DNA from: Limnohabitans sp. 2KL-1
Lineage (GTDB): Bacteria; Pseudomonadota; Gammaproteobacteria; Burkholderiales; Burkholderiaceae_C
Direction: 5' to 3'
NCBI RefSeq assembly: GCF_003063435.1
Contig: NZ_NESL01000008.1
Span: 89,808-153,807, forward strand
DNA length: 64,000 bases
The position numbers and the translations under genes were made by a program. The notes under the pieces are model-generated. The model worked only from the letters and a program-made list of their open reading frames with translations. It was not told the DNA's origin and ran no database searches. This document shows positions 17,365-27,087 of the stretch, piece by piece; the first letter of the stretch is position 1; each line of letters starts with the position of its first letter.

Positions 17365-17834
17365 ACACCCCTGCCACCCCCGCCACATCTTCCACTGTTG
17401 CCCCCGCCAAACCCCAACCGGACGCCCGCAGCAGCTACAAAGCATTTCGCGCCATCAGCACGCGCTGGATGGACAACGACGTCTACGGCCATGTGAACAA
17501 CGTGGTCTATTACAGCTGGTTCGACACCGCCGTGAACGCCACCCTGATCGAGCAGGGCGTGCTGAACATTCACACCGGCACCACCATTGGCTTGGTGGTG
17601 GAAACCCAGTGTTTCTACTTCGCGCCGCTGGCGTTCCCTCAAACCATCGACGCGGGCATCCGCGTGGCCAAGCTGGGCACGTCCAGCGTGCGCTACGAGG
17701 TGGGCCTGTTCGCGCAAGGCGAAGACCTCACCGCCGCCCGGGGCCATTTTGTGCATGTGTACGTGGACCGCGAGACCCATCGCCCTGTGCCCCTTCCTGC
17801 CGCACTCAAAACTTTTCTGGAGACATTGACATGA
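17361..17834 (+). CDS. Hotdog-fold acyl-CoA thioesterase (YbgC-like)
   Basis: About 157 residues with the 4HBT hotdog signature: TRWMDNDVYGHVNNVVYYSWFDTAVN, containing the Asp/Asn and G-H-V-N-N-x-x-Y-Y pattern of YbgC/FcbC thioesterases, followed by the central helix and VVETQCFYFAPLAFPQTIDAGIRV. It would hydrolyse an acyl-CoA; the acyl chain is unknown. The chosen ATG overlaps the HDAC-like stop. The gene also overlaps the nitroreductase start by 4 nt, so translation of the three is coupled. Confidence 0.87.
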   Translation: MNTPATPATSSTVAPAKPQPDARSSYKAFRAISTRWMDNDVYGHVNNVVYYSWFDTAVNATLIEQGVLNIHTGTTIGLVVETQCFYFAPLAFPQTIDAGIRVAKLGTSSVRYEVGLFAQGEDLTAARGHFVHVYVDRETHRPVPLPAALKTFLETLT

Positions 17835-18568
17835 GCATTTTGGACATCGGACCGCAGGTCAGCACCCGCGTGAACGACCCGGCCAGCGTGGACGCGGCCA
17901 TTTTGAGCCGTTTTTCGGCCCGCGCCTACCTGCCCCAAGCGGTGGACCGCAGCGTGTTGCAAGAGGTGCTGAGCGTTGCGGCGCGCTCGCCCAGCGGCAC
18001 CAACACCCAGCCCTGGAAGGTCTATGTGCTGCAAGGCGCCAAACGCGACGAGCTGGTGGCCAAGACCTGCGCCGCGCACGACGCCATCAGCGCGAATCCG
18101 GCGCTGGCCTCTGACTACGCCGAGTCTTACGACTACTACCCCGAAAAATGGGTCAGCCCCTACATCGACCGCCGCCGCGAGTGCGGTTTTGGCCTGTACG
18201 GCGTGCTGGGCATCGGCAAGGGCGACAAAGCTTTGATGCACGCCCAGCACCAAAAGAACTTCCGCTTTTTCGACGCGCCCGTGGGCCTGATCTTCACCAT
18301 CGACAAAGTCATGGGCCGGGGCAGTTTGCTGGACTACGGCATGTTCTTGCAAAGCATCATGGTCGCCGCCCGCTCGCGGGGCCTGCACACCTGCCCGCAA
18401 GCGGCGTGGAACGGCTTTTCCAAAATCATCTTGCCCCATGTGGGCGCGGGCGAGAACGAGATGGTGGTCTGCGGCATGGCGCTCGGTTATGCCGATGAGT
18501 CTGCGTTGGTGAACACCTTCCAGACCACCCGTGTGGCTGGCCAGGACTTCACCCATTGGGTCGAATGA
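17831..18568 (+). CDS. Nitroreductase family FMN oxidoreductase
   Basis: A 245-residue nitroreductase-fold protein. The N-terminal FMN-binding pattern FSARAYLPQAVDRSVLQEVLSVAARSPSGTNTQPWKVYVLQG is intact, and the C-terminal part has LPHVGAGENEMVVCGMALGYAD, the usual second FMN contact. Members reduce nitro groups, quinones or enones with NAD(P)H; the physiological role is not evident. It starts at the ATG overlapping the thioesterase stop and is followed 29 nt later by the fused Liv permease gene. Confidence 0.88.
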   Translation: MSILDIGPQVSTRVNDPASVDAAILSRFSARAYLPQAVDRSVLQEVLSVAARSPSGTNTQPWKVYVLQGAKRDELVAKTCAAHDAISANPALASDYAESYDYYPEKWVSPYIDRRRECGFGLYGVLGIGKGDKALMHAQHQKNFRFFDAPVGLIFTIDKVMGRGSLLDYGMFLQSIMVAARSRGLHTCPQAAWNGFSKIILPHVGAGENEMVVCGMALGYADESALVNTFQTTRVAGQDFTHWVE

Positions 18569-18597
18569 CCTGCTTCTTTTAAAGACAAAGGCCTGAA

Positions 18598-20469
18598 TTG
18601 GGATTCGAAGCTCTCGCGCTGCAACTGCTCAATGGCCTGAGCCACGCCACCACCTTGTTCCTGATGGCCTCCGGGTTGACGCTGATTTTTGGCGTGACCC
18701 GGATCGTCAACTTTGCGCACGGCAGCTTCTTCATGCTGGGCGCTTTGTGGTCGGCGCATGCGGTGACGAACGGGTGGCCCGCGATGGCCGAGACGGCTTG
18801 GGGCTATGGCGCGGTCATGTTGATGGGCGCGTGTGTGGCCGCCTTGCTCGGGGCTGTGACCGAGGTGCTGTTGCTCAAACGCATGCGCCACGCGCCGCAG
18901 CTCTACCAACTGGTGGCCACCTTTGGCCTGACGCTGGCGCTGCACGACGCGATGCGCTGGTTCTTTGGCCCTGAAGAGGTGTTCGCGCCGCGCTTTCCGG
19001 GCCTCAAGGGCGCGATTGAACTGGGCGAGTCGTATTTCCCGACCTGGCAACTGTTCACCCTGGCGCTGGGCCCTTTGGTCTGGCTGGGCTTGCACCTTTT
19101 GCTCACGCGCACGCTGTGGGGGCAGCGCGTGAAAGCGGCCACCCAAGACCGCGAGATGCTCGCCGCGCTGGGCGTGAACCCCGCGCCGCTCATGTTGGGC
19201 GTGGTGATGCTGGGCTGCGGTCTGGCGGGGCTGGCCGGGGCGCTGCAGCTGCCGCGCGAGCCCGCGCATTTGCAAATGGATGTGAACGTGGTGGTCGAGA
19301 CTTTTGTGGTGGTGGTCACTGGGGGCTTGGGCAGCATTGGCGGGGCTTTTGTGGCGGCGGTGCTGATTGGCGTGATCCATGCGCTGGGCTTGAGCTTTTT
19401 CCCGCAGGCAACTTTGGTGCTGGTGTTTTTGACCATGGCCGTGGTGCTGGTTTGGCGGCCTCAGGGCTTGGCCGGGTCTGCGGCCCATGCTGAGCAGCGC
19501 GAGAGCGTGCCGGTGTTTGCGCTGTGGCCTGTGGCGGGCTGGGGCCGGGCGCTGTTGGTGGCGGCCTTTGTCGGCTTGACCGCGCTGGCCTGGGGGCAGG
19601 GCGACTACGGCCGCAGCCTGGCCGAAGACGTGATGGTGATGATGCTGTTTGGCCTGAGCCTGCAGTGGATGATGGCTTTGGGCGGCCTGGTCAGCTTTGG
19701 CCATGCGGCGTTTTTTGCGCTGGGTGCTTATGGCGCAGCGCTGGCGCACCTGCATTGGGGGGCGAGCTTGCCTGCGGCTTTGGCGGCAGGCATGGCGCTG
19801 GCGCTGGCCGTGGCCTTGGCTTTTGGTGCCTTGGTGGTGCGCAGCAGCGGGGTGTATTTGGCCATGCTGTCGCTGGCGCTGGCGCAAATGATCTGGGCGG
19901 GTGCCACGCAGTGGGTGGGGCTGACGGGGGGTGACAACGGCCTGATCGGCTTGCGTTTGATCGCGCCCGAGTCGCGGGCCTTGTGGGATGCGCTGCTGTG
20001 TGCCTTCATGCTGCTGGCCTTGGCGGGCATGGCCCGTGTGGCCCGCTCCAGCCGAGGCGCGGCTTTGCAGGCTGTGCGCGATGCGCCGCTGCGCGCAGCG
20101 GCCAGCGGTTTGCCGGTGCAGGCCTTGCGCTACCAGGTGTTTGTGGGCAGCGCCACTTTGGCCGGGCTGGCCGGGGGCTTGTGGGCGGCGTTTAAAGGGG
20201 CGGTGTTTCCGTCGGTGGCCTCGGTCGCCATGTCGGTGGATGCTTTGCTGGTGATTTTGCTGGGTGGTGTGCACCAGCTGTGGGGCTCGGCCGTGGGCAG
20301 TGCGCTGCTGGTTTGGGGTGGGGCCGAGTTGGGGCAGGGTCTGGACTATTGGCGCGGTGTTTTGGGCCTGGTGATCATGGCCGTGATGGTGTTGGCCCCG
20401 AGTGGCGTGCTGGGCGGTGTGCAAATGTTGTTGGCCCGGTTGCGGCCCATCAAGGGGCGAAGTGCATGA
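18598..20469 (+). CDS. Fused branched-chain-amide ABC transporter permease (LivH-LivM)
   Basis: One 623-residue protein joins two permeases. Residues about 1-285 are LivH-like (ALQLLNGLSHATTLFLMASGLTLIFGVTRIVNFAHGSFFMLGA, and GGLGSIGGAFVAAVLIG near the end). Residues about 310-623 are LivM-like (MMLFGLSLQWMMALGGLVSFGHAAFFALGAYGAA). TTG at 18598 is used as start because AAAGG lies at the right distance and the family begins exactly here; the first ATG would remove part of helix 1. No periplasmic binding protein gene is nearby. The next gene, an ATPase, overlaps by 4 nt. Confidence 0.9.
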   Translation: MGFEALALQLLNGLSHATTLFLMASGLTLIFGVTRIVNFAHGSFFMLGALWSAHAVTNGWPAMAETAWGYGAVMLMGACVAALLGAVTEVLLLKRMRHAPQLYQLVATFGLTLALHDAMRWFFGPEEVFAPRFPGLKGAIELGESYFPTWQLFTLALGPLVWLGLHLLLTRTLWGQRVKAATQDREMLAALGVNPAPLMLGVVMLGCGLAGLAGALQLPREPAHLQMDVNVVVETFVVVVTGGLGSIGGAFVAAVLIGVIHALGLSFFPQATLVLVFLTMAVVLVWRPQGLAGSAAHAEQRESVPVFALWPVAGWGRALLVAAFVGLTALAWGQGDYGRSLAEDVMVMMLFGLSLQWMMALGGLVSFGHAAFFALGAYGAALAHLHWGASLPAALAAGMALALAVALAFGALVVRSSGVYLAMLSLALAQMIWAGATQWVGLTGGDNGLIGLRLIAPESRALWDALLCAFMLLALAGMARVARSSRGAALQAVRDAPLRAAASGLPVQALRYQVFVGSATLAGLAGGLWAAFKGAVFPSVASVAMSVDALLVILLGGVHQLWGSAVGSALLVWGGAELGQGLDYWRGVLGLVIMAVMVLAPSGVLGGVQMLLARLRPIKGRSA

Positions 20470-21308
20470 GCCCGATGAACACAACCGTCTTGCAAGTGCG
20501 TGGTCTGACCCAGCATTTTGGCGGCGTGCGGGCGCTGGACGGTGTGGATTTTGACGTGTCAGCAGGCCAGTGCGTGGCCCTGATCGGCCCCAACGGCGCA
20601 GGCAAGTCCACCTGCTTTGCCTGCCTGGCGGGCCAGCAGGTGCCTACGGCGGGCGAGGTGCTGTGGCAAGGCCAGTCGCTGATGGGCAAACCGCCCGCCG
20701 AGCGTCAGCGTTTGGGCGTGGCCCGCACCTTTCAGGTGGCGCAAACCTTCGAGGCGCTCACCGTGCTGCAGAACATCCAGCTGGTGCTGCGCAGCGCCCA
20801 GCCGCTGGCCTGGTGGGACCGGCTGGACCGCCGCCAGCCCGAGCGCGCCTTGCATCTGGCCGCGCAAGCAGGCTTGCAGTCTCAGGCCCATGCGACCGTG
20901 GCCGACTTGCCCTACGGCGCGAAAAAGCGGCTGGAGCTGGCCATGGCGCTGGCGGGCTTGCCCGAAGCCATGCCCGGTCAGGATGCCCATTGCGCGCCGT
21001 CTTTGCTGTTGCTCGATGAACCTGCCGCCGGGCTGGCTTTGGCCGAGCGGGCCGACATGATGGCCTTGGTGCGGCAGGTGGCTGCGCAAGGCGTGACGGT
21101 GCTCTACACCGAGCACAACATGGACGCTGTGTTTGGCGTGGCCGACCGCGTGCTGGTGCTGATGCAAGGCCGTTTGGTGGCCGATGGCCTGCCCGACGTG
21201 GTGGCCCAAGACCCGCAGGTGCTGCAGCACTATTTGGGCGTGAACTTCACCACGGCAGCCAGCCAGGCCAATGCCTTGACTCCGTTAAACGGGGGCGGCC
21301 ATGTTTGA
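20466..21308 (+). CDS. Liv-type ABC transporter ATP-binding protein (LivG)
   Basis: A 280-residue ABC ATPase with Walker A GPNGAGKST, the LivG-type Q-loop region (LGVARTFQVAQTFEALTVLQNI), signature-like LPYGAKKRLELAMAL in place of LSGGQ as is usual in LivG, Walker B SLLLLDEPAAGL, and the switch His in YTEHNMD. It energises uptake of amino acids, amides or urea together with the fused permease. It overlaps the permease by 4 nt and LivF by 8 nt. A stretch EAMPGQDAHCAPS before Walker B is a small insertion. Confidence 0.93.
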   Translation: MSPMNTTVLQVRGLTQHFGGVRALDGVDFDVSAGQCVALIGPNGAGKSTCFACLAGQQVPTAGEVLWQGQSLMGKPPAERQRLGVARTFQVAQTFEALTVLQNIQLVLRSAQPLAWWDRLDRRQPERALHLAAQAGLQSQAHATVADLPYGAKKRLELAMALAGLPEAMPGQDAHCAPSLLLLDEPAAGLALAERADMMALVRQVAAQGVTVLYTEHNMDAVFGVADRVLVLMQGRLVADGLPDVVAQDPQVLQHYLGVNFTTAASQANALTPLNGGGHV

Positions 21309-21957
21309 CACCCGGTTGGAGGTGACGCACCTGAACGCCTGGTACGGCCAGGCACAGGCCCTGTTTGACGTGTCGCTGTCGGTGGGGGCGGGCGAGTTGC
21401 TCGTGTTGCAGGGGCTCAATGGCGCGGGCAAATCGAGCTTGCTGCAAGCCCTGATCGGCATCGGCCCCCGGGTGGCTGGCCACATCGTTTGGGACGGGCA
21501 GCGCATCGACAGCTGGGCTGCGCACCGCCGGGCGCAAGCAGGTCTTGGCTTTGTGGCCGAAGACCGTCGCTTGTTCACCGGCCTGTCTGTGCGCGAGAAC
21601 TTGTGGATCGCCGCGCGGGGGCCGTCCAAAGTCGCCATGGCCCGGCAATTCGACCGCGTGCTGGCGCTGTTCCCGGTGCTGGGCCGGCTGATGGACCGAC
21701 CCGCCAGCCAGATGAGCGGCGGCGAACAGCAAATGCTGGCCATTGCCCGTACCCTGATGAGCAGCCCGCGCATGCTCTTGCTGGACGAACCCTGCGAGGG
21801 CATCGCCCCGGTGCTGGTGCAGGCTTTGCGCGAGGTGCTGCTGCAATTGCGCGGCGAGGGCCTGAGCTTGCTGGTGGCCGAGCAAAACGACATCCTGGCC
21901 GCGCATGCCGACCGGGTGCTGGTGCTCACCAGTGGACGTCTGGCGCCTGCAGCTTGA
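21301..21957 (+). CDS. Liv-type ABC transporter ATP-binding protein (LivF)
   Basis: A 218-residue ABC ATPase: Walker A LNGAGKSS, the [14 protein letters not shown]-loop region, signature [15 protein letters not shown], Walker [12 protein letters not shown], and AEQN in the switch position, all typical of LivF. It is the second ATPase of the transporter and starts inside the last codons of livG. The C-terminus is slightly shorter than in classical LivF. Confidence 0.93.
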   Translation: MFDTRLEVTHLNAWYGQAQALFDVSLSVGAGELLVLQGLNGAGKSSLLQALIGIGPRVAGHIVWDGQRIDSWAAHRRAQAGLGFVAEDRRLFTGLSVRENLWIAARGPSKVAMARQFDRVLALFPVLGRLMDRPASQMSGGEQQMLAIARTLMSSPRMLLLDEPCEGIAPVLVQALREVLLQLRGEGLSLLVAEQNDILAAHADRVLVLTSGRLAPAA

Positions 21958-22024
21958 GCCGGGGTGGGCATCCCTTACACTGCCTGACAACAAGGAGCGG
22001 CCCAGCCGCCAGAGGCAACACACC

Positions 22025-23209
22025 ATGATCATCACCAGCTTGCTCGACACCGACCTGTACAAATTCACCATGATGCAGGTCGTGCTGCACCAGTTTCCGG
22101 GCGCGCAGGTCGAATACAAGTTCAAGTGCCGCAACCCGGGCGTGCCACTGGCCCCGTTTGCCAACGAAATCCGCCAGGAAATCCGTTCCCTTTGCAGTTT
22201 GAACTTCAAGGAGTCCGAGCTGCAATACCTGCGCTCGCTGCGGTTCATCAAGAGTGACTTTGTCGACTTTTTGGGGCTGTTCAAGCTGAACGAAAAATAC
22301 ATCCAAGTCACGGCGCTGCCCAGTGGCGAGATTGACATCACGATCCAGGGCCCCTGGCTGCACACCATCCCGTTCGAGATCCCGGTGCTGGCCATCGTCA
22401 ACGAGGTGTACTTCCGCAACACCCAGAAAGTGCCGGATCTGATGGAAGGACGCCGCCGTCTGGACACCAAGATCGCGCAGTTGCAAGCTCCGGGGCTGGA
22501 GACGCTCAAGATCGCCGATTACGGCACACGCCGGCGTTTTTCCCGGGCCTGGCACGAAGAGGTTTTGCGCGTGCTGTCGGCCCGTCTGGGCACGGGGCCT
22601 GACGGGCAGTTTGCCGGCACCAGCAACGTGTATTACGCGTACCTGTTGGGGCTCACCCCGCTGGGCACCATGGCCCATGAATACCTGCAGGCTGCGCAAG
22701 CGCTGGGACCACGTTTGCGTGACAGCCAGGTGTTTGCCTTCGAATCCTGGGCACGCGAATACCGTGGCGACCTGGGCATTGCGCTGAGCGATGTGTATGG
22801 TTTCAACGCTTTTCTGCGCGACTTCGACCTGTATTTTTGCAAACTCTTTGACGGCGCTCGCCACGACAGTGGTGACCCGTTCAGCTGGGGTGAGCGCATG
22901 ATCGCGCACTACCAGCAAAACCGGGTGGACCCCAAATCGAAGACGCTGATTTTCAGCGACAGCTTGACGATTCCCCGCACCATCGAGCTTTATCAGCAAT
23001 TTCGCGAGCGCTGTCAGCTGGCCTTTGGTGTGGGCACCAACCTGACCAACGATTTGGGCTGCGAGCCGCTGCAGATCGTCATCAAGATGACGCGTTGTAA
23101 CGGGCAGCCTGTGGCCAAACTGTCGGACACGCCCGGCAAGGGCATGTGCGACGACGAGAAGTACCTGGCTTATTTAAGGCAAGTCTTCGAAATTACGCCG
23201 ACGGCCTGA
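22025..23209 (+). CDS. pncB: Nicotinate phosphoribosyltransferase
   Basis: PncB makes nicotinate mononucleotide from nicotinate, PRPP and ATP in NAD salvage. The 394-residue length is that of proteobacterial PncB. Characteristic stretches are [21 protein letters not shown] at the N-terminus, FGTRRRFS-like [39 protein letters not shown], a [11 protein letters not shown] substrate loop, and GVGTNLTND. The start at 22025 matches the family; open frame upstream overlaps livF. It follows the Liv operon with a 67-nt gap. Confidence 0.96.
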   Translation: MIITSLLDTDLYKFTMMQVVLHQFPGAQVEYKFKCRNPGVPLAPFANEIRQEIRSLCSLNFKESELQYLRSLRFIKSDFVDFLGLFKLNEKYIQVTALPSGEIDITIQGPWLHTIPFEIPVLAIVNEVYFRNTQKVPDLMEGRRRLDTKIAQLQAPGLETLKIADYGTRRRFSRAWHEEVLRVLSARLGTGPDGQFAGTSNVYYAYLLGLTPLGTMAHEYLQAAQALGPRLRDSQVFAFESWAREYRGDLGIALSDVYGFNAFLRDFDLYFCKLFDGARHDSGDPFSWGERMIAHYQQNRVDPKSKTLIFSDSLTIPRTIELYQQFRERCQLAFGVGTNLTNDLGCEPLQIVIKMTRCNGQPVAKLSDTPGKGMCDDEKYLAYLRQVFEITPTA

Positions 23210-23267
23210 TCGCGGTCGCCGCGGTCGTTACCATACCTATCAACAAAAAATCAAAGAGGGCTAAGAG

Positions 23268-24692
23268 ATGAAGCAATCGCTATGGCGAAGGGGCATTCAG
23301 ACAGGTTTGTTCGGGCTGATGGCCTGGCCAGGTTGGGCTGCAGCCGCCGAATTCGATGGTGCGCAGTTGACCGCAACCTGGGGCATTCCTTTTGCCGGCA
23401 TTTTGCTGTCGATCGCTTTGATGCCTTTGCTGACCCCCCACTTCTGGCACCACCATTACGGCAAAGTGGCCGCCGCCTGGTCGCTGGCTTTCTTGTTGCC
23501 TTTTGCGGCGGTGTTTGGTGCGGGCGTGGCAGGTGTGAATCTGGTGCACGCGCTGCTGGCCGAATACATCCCCTTCATCATCTTGCTCACCGCCTTGTTC
23601 ACCGTCTCGGGGGGCATTTACATCCGGGGCAACCTGCATGGCAGCCCGGGCTTGAACACCGCCATCTTGGCCATTGGCGCGGTGCTGGCCAGCTTCATGG
23701 GCACCACCGGGGCGTCGATGTTGCTCATCCGCCCCTTGATCCGGGCCAACGACAACCGCAAGCATGTGGCGCATGTGGTGGTGTTCTTCATTTTCATCGT
23801 CTCGAACGCAGGAGGTTCGCTCACCCCGCTGGGTGACCCGCCGCTGTTCCTGGGCTTCCTCAAGGGGGTGGATTTCTTTTGGACCGTGAAGCACATTTTC
23901 CCGGAGAGCCTGTTTTTGATCGGCTCTTTGCTGGCGATTTTTTACGCATTGGATTCCTGGTTTTACCACCGCCGCGAAGAGTTGTTGCCGGTTGACCCGA
24001 CCCCCGACTCCCGCCAGATCGGCTTTGATGGCCGCATCAACTTCGCCTTGCTCGGCGGCGTGGTGGCACTGGTACTGATGAGCGGCATCTGGAAATCGCC
24101 CGTGTCATTCAACATCGCGGGCACCGAAGTGGGTTTGCCGGGCGTCTTGCGCGACTTGGGCTTGGTCTTGATCACCTGGCTGTCGCTCAAATGGACACCC
24201 GCCCAAGTCCATGCCGACAACCAGTTTGGCTGGGGCCCCATGGTGGAGGTTGCCAAGTTGTTTGCCGGCATTTTCCTCACCATCATCCCCGTGATCGCCA
24301 TGCTCAAGGCCGGCCCCCATGGGCCTTTTGGCGCCGTGGTGTCTGCTGTGACGAAGCCCGACGGCAGCCCGGACGTGATGATGTACTTCTGGATCACGGG
24401 CCTGCTGAGCTCTTTCTTGGACAACGCGCCGACCTACCTCGTGTTCTTCAACACGGCTGGAGGTGATCCGCAGGTCCTGATGACCACGCTGGCCCCCACT
24501 TTGGCGGCCATCTCGGCGGGTGCCGTGTTCATGGGGGCCAACAGCTACATTGGCAATGCGCCCAACCTCATGGTCAAAGCCATTGCCGAAGACCGTGGCG
24601 TGAAAATGCCCAGTTTCTTTGGTTACATGCTTTGGTCGGGCGGCATTTTGGTGCCCCTGTTTGTCGTGATGAGTTTGATCTGGTTCAAATGA
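23268..24692 (+). CDS. NhaD/UIT-type sodium:proton antiporter
   Basis: A 474-residue inner-membrane carrier with about 12 helices in the ion transporter superfamily. It has an N-terminal signal-like helix ending WAAAAEF, then SFMGTTGASMLLIRPLIRAN, IVSNAGGSLTPLGDPPLFLGF and LSSFLDNAPTYLVFFN. The repeated NAGG/DPP and DNAPT loops are the conserved ion-site motifs of COG1055 antiporters. The transported ion is by homology only. Its stop overlaps the start of the next gene. Confidence 0.85.
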   Translation: MKQSLWRRGIQTGLFGLMAWPGWAAAAEFDGAQLTATWGIPFAGILLSIALMPLLTPHFWHHHYGKVAAAWSLAFLLPFAAVFGAGVAGVNLVHALLAEYIPFIILLTALFTVSGGIYIRGNLHGSPGLNTAILAIGAVLASFMGTTGASMLLIRPLIRANDNRKHVAHVVVFFIFIVSNAGGSLTPLGDPPLFLGFLKGVDFFWTVKHIFPESLFLIGSLLAIFYALDSWFYHRREELLPVDPTPDSRQIGFDGRINFALLGGVVALVLMSGIWKSPVSFNIAGTEVGLPGVLRDLGLVLITWLSLKWTPAQVHADNQFGWGPMVEVAKLFAGIFLTIIPVIAMLKAGPHGPFGAVVSAVTKPDGSPDVMMYFWITGLLSSFLDNAPTYLVFFNTAGGDPQVLMTTLAPTLAAISAGAVFMGANSYIGNAPNLMVKAIAEDRGVKMPSFFGYMLWSGGILVPLFVVMSLIWFK

Positions 24693-25678
24693 TGTCCAAA
24701 CCTTCCATTCTGGTGGCCCGCGCCATCTTCCCCGAGGTCCTGCAGTCTTTGGCGCAGGTGTTTGAAGTCGAGAGCAACCAGGCCGACGAGGTCTGGTCTG
24801 CCGCCGAGCTCACCCGCCGCATGCAGGGCAAAGCGGGTGCTTTGACCACGGGCAGCGAGCGCATCGACGCGGCGCTTTTGCAGGCCAACCCGCAACTGCG
24901 CATCGTGGCCAACATGGCCGTGGGCTACAACAACTTCGACGTGCCCGCCATGACCGCTGCGGGCGTGGTCGCCACCAACACCCCCGATGTGCTGACCGAG
25001 ACCACGGCCGACTTTGGCTTTGCGCTCTTGATGGCCACGGCCCGGCGCGTGACCGAGAGCGAGCATTACCTGCGAGCCGGTTTGTGGAAGAAGTGGAGCT
25101 ACGACATGTTTGCCGGGGCCGAGGTGCATGGCTCGACCCTGGGCATCATCGGCATGGGGCGTATCGGCCAAGGCATTGCCCGCCGTGCGGCGCATGGTTT
25201 TGGCATGACTGTCGTTTACCACAACCGCTCGCGCCTGAGCCCCGAGCTTGAAGCGCAGTGCAAGGCCCGCTACGTGTCCAAAGAAGAACTGCTGAAGACC
25301 GCCGACCATGTGATGCTGGTCGTGCCCTACAGCGCCGAGTCGCACCACACCATCGGCGCGGCAGAACTGGCACAGATGAAACCCACCGCCACGCTGGTCA
25401 ACATCGCACGCGGCGGCATCGTCGACGACGCTGCGCTGGCCCAGGCCTTGGCGGCCCAGCAGATTGCGGCGGCGGGCCTGGACGTGTTCGAGGGCGAGCC
25501 TGCTGTGCACCCCGATTTGCTCAAGGTGCCCAACGTAGTGCTGACACCCCACATTGCCAGCGCCACCGTCAAGACCCGCAAGGCCATGGCCCAGCTGGCC
25601 GCCGACAACCTGGTGGCCTACCTGACACGAGGTCAGGCGCTGACGCCCCTGAACACCGTGCCCGGCACCGCTGCATGA
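24689..25678 (+). CDS. D-2-hydroxyacid dehydrogenase (glyoxylate/hydroxypyruvate reductase-like)
   Basis: A 329-residue NAD(P)-dependent dehydrogenase. The dinucleotide motif is GIIGMGRIGQGIARRA, the catalytic Arg is in NIARGGIVDD, the Glu in DVFEGEPAVHPDL and the His in LTPHIASAT, so the active site is complete. It resembles D-glycerate dehydrogenases that reduce glyoxylate and hydroxypyruvate. ATG at 24689 overlaps the antiporter stop; the next codon is also ATG. The following rmuC start overlaps its stop. Confidence 0.9.
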   Translation: MMSKPSILVARAIFPEVLQSLAQVFEVESNQADEVWSAAELTRRMQGKAGALTTGSERIDAALLQANPQLRIVANMAVGYNNFDVPAMTAAGVVATNTPDVLTETTADFGFALLMATARRVTESEHYLRAGLWKKWSYDMFAGAEVHGSTLGIIGMGRIGQGIARRAAHGFGMTVVYHNRSRLSPELEAQCKARYVSKEELLKTADHVMLVVPYSAESHHTIGAAELAQMKPTATLVNIARGGIVDDAALAQALAAQQIAAAGLDVFEGEPAVHPDLLKVPNVVLTPHIASATVKTRKAMAQLAADNLVAYLTRGQALTPLNTVPGTAA

Positions 25679-27072
25679 ACGAGTGGGTCCTTTTGGCCCT
25701 GGGCGGGCTGAACCTGGTGTTGGTGGTCTTGCTCCTGTTGCGCGGCGGCACTTCGCCGGATGCGCAAGCGCAGCAAACCGCTGCGCTGCTGGCCGAGCAA
25801 ACAGCCGCGCAAAGGGCTGAACAAAATGCCTGGCAACAGCAGCAGTTTGCCGCGGTGCAGGCCCAGACTGAACGGCTGGAGCGCGAGTTGCGCACCGAGA
25901 TCAGCCAGTCGGGCGTGCAGGGGCGGCAAGAGTCCATGCAGACGCTGACGCTGTTCCAGCAATCGCTGTTGCAGCAAAGTTCCGAAGCCACGCGCACGCA
26001 AAACCAGCAGATCGACGCACTGGCCCAGCAACTGGCCTTGCTGCAAAAAAGCCTGACCGACAGCCTGGCCCAACAGGTCAATGCGCTGTCTGAGGCGAAT
26101 GCCCGACGCTTGACCGAGATGCGCGGCACCATGGAAACCCAGCTGGCCCAGCTGCAGCAAAGCAATGCCGCCAAACTGGACGAAATGCGCCAGACGGTGG
26201 ACGAAAAACTGCAGGCCACCTTGCAGGCCCGCTTGGGCGAGAGCTTCAAGCAAGTGGCCGAGCGGCTGGAGCAAGTGCACAAAGGCCTGGGCGAAATGCA
26301 CCACCTGGCCCAAGGCGTGGGCGACCTCAAACACCTGCTGACCAATGTGAAGACACGCGGCATGTTTGGCGAGGCGCAACTGGCGTCGTTGCTGGAACAG
26401 GTGCTGACCCCTGAACAATATGCGGTGCAAGTGGCCACGCGCCCCGGTGACAAAAACCGGGTGGACTTTGCGATCCGCTTGCCGGGCCGCTCCGACAACG
26501 GCGAGCCGGTCTGGCTGCCGATCGACGCCAAGTTTCCCAACGAAGACTATGAACGCCTGCTCGAAGCGCAGGGCCGTGCCGACCCGGTGCAGGCCGAGCT
26601 GTGCGCCAAGGCGCTGGAAAATCGCATCCGACTCGAAGCCAAATCGATTGCCGAAAAGTACCTCGAACCACCGTACACCACCGACTTTGCCATCCTGTTT
26701 TTGCCCACCGAAGGCCTCTATGCCGAGGTGCTGCGCCGCCCCGGTTTGATGGAAACCCTGCAGCGCGACCACCGCGTCACGCTGGCGGGGCCGACCAATT
26801 TGATGGCCTTGCTCAATGCCCTGCAAATGGGCTTCAGAACCCTGGCGCTGGAAAAACGCTCCAGCGAAGTCTGGCAGGTTCTGGGCGCGGTCAAGACCGA
26901 GTTTGGCAAGTTTGGCGATGTGCTGGACAAGGTGCGCAACCAGACCCAGACCGTGCTCAACACGCTCGATCAGGCGCAGACCCGCAGCAACGTGATGAAC
27001 CGTGCGCTGCGCCAAGTGGACGCGCTGCCTGAACCCGAGGCCCAGGCCCTGTTGCCTGGTGGCGAAGCCTGA
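25675..27072 (+). CDS. rmuC: DNA recombination protein RmuC
   Basis: A 465-residue protein: an N-terminal membrane anchor (VLLALGGLNLVLVVLLLL), a long Gln/Ala-rich coiled coil to about residue 205, then the RmuC nuclease-like domain with TRGMFGEAQLASLLEQVL, LPIDAKFPNEDYERL and FAILFLPTEGLYAEVLRRPGL. RmuC limits inversions at short inverted repeats in E. coli. The IDAKFP stretch carries PD-(D/E)xK-like catalytic residues. It is coupled to the dehydrogenase gene by a 4-nt overlap. Confidence 0.94.
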   Translation: MNEWVLLALGGLNLVLVVLLLLRGGTSPDAQAQQTAALLAEQTAAQRAEQNAWQQQQFAAVQAQTERLERELRTEISQSGVQGRQESMQTLTLFQQSLLQQSSEATRTQNQQIDALAQQLALLQKSLTDSLAQQVNALSEANARRLTEMRGTMETQLAQLQQSNAAKLDEMRQTVDEKLQATLQARLGESFKQVAERLEQVHKGLGEMHHLAQGVGDLKHLLTNVKTRGMFGEAQLASLLEQVLTPEQYAVQVATRPGDKNRVDFAIRLPGRSDNGEPVWLPIDAKFPNEDYERLLEAQGRADPVQAELCAKALENRIRLEAKSIAEKYLEPPYTTDFAILFLPTEGLYAEVLRRPGLMETLQRDHRVTLAGPTNLMALLNALQMGFRTLALEKRSSEVWQVLGAVKTEFGKFGDVLDKVRNQTQTVLNTLDQAQTRSNVMNRALRQVDALPEPEAQALLPGGEA

Positions 27073-27087
27073 TCCCACGACCACGGC

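Noticed and set aside
18487..20484. A 665-residue open frame on the minus strand opposite the Liv permease gene
   Set aside because: It is rich in Gln, His, Arg and Pro with no domain; it is the antisense shadow of a high-GC membrane protein gene whose frame, motifs and overlaps are convincing.
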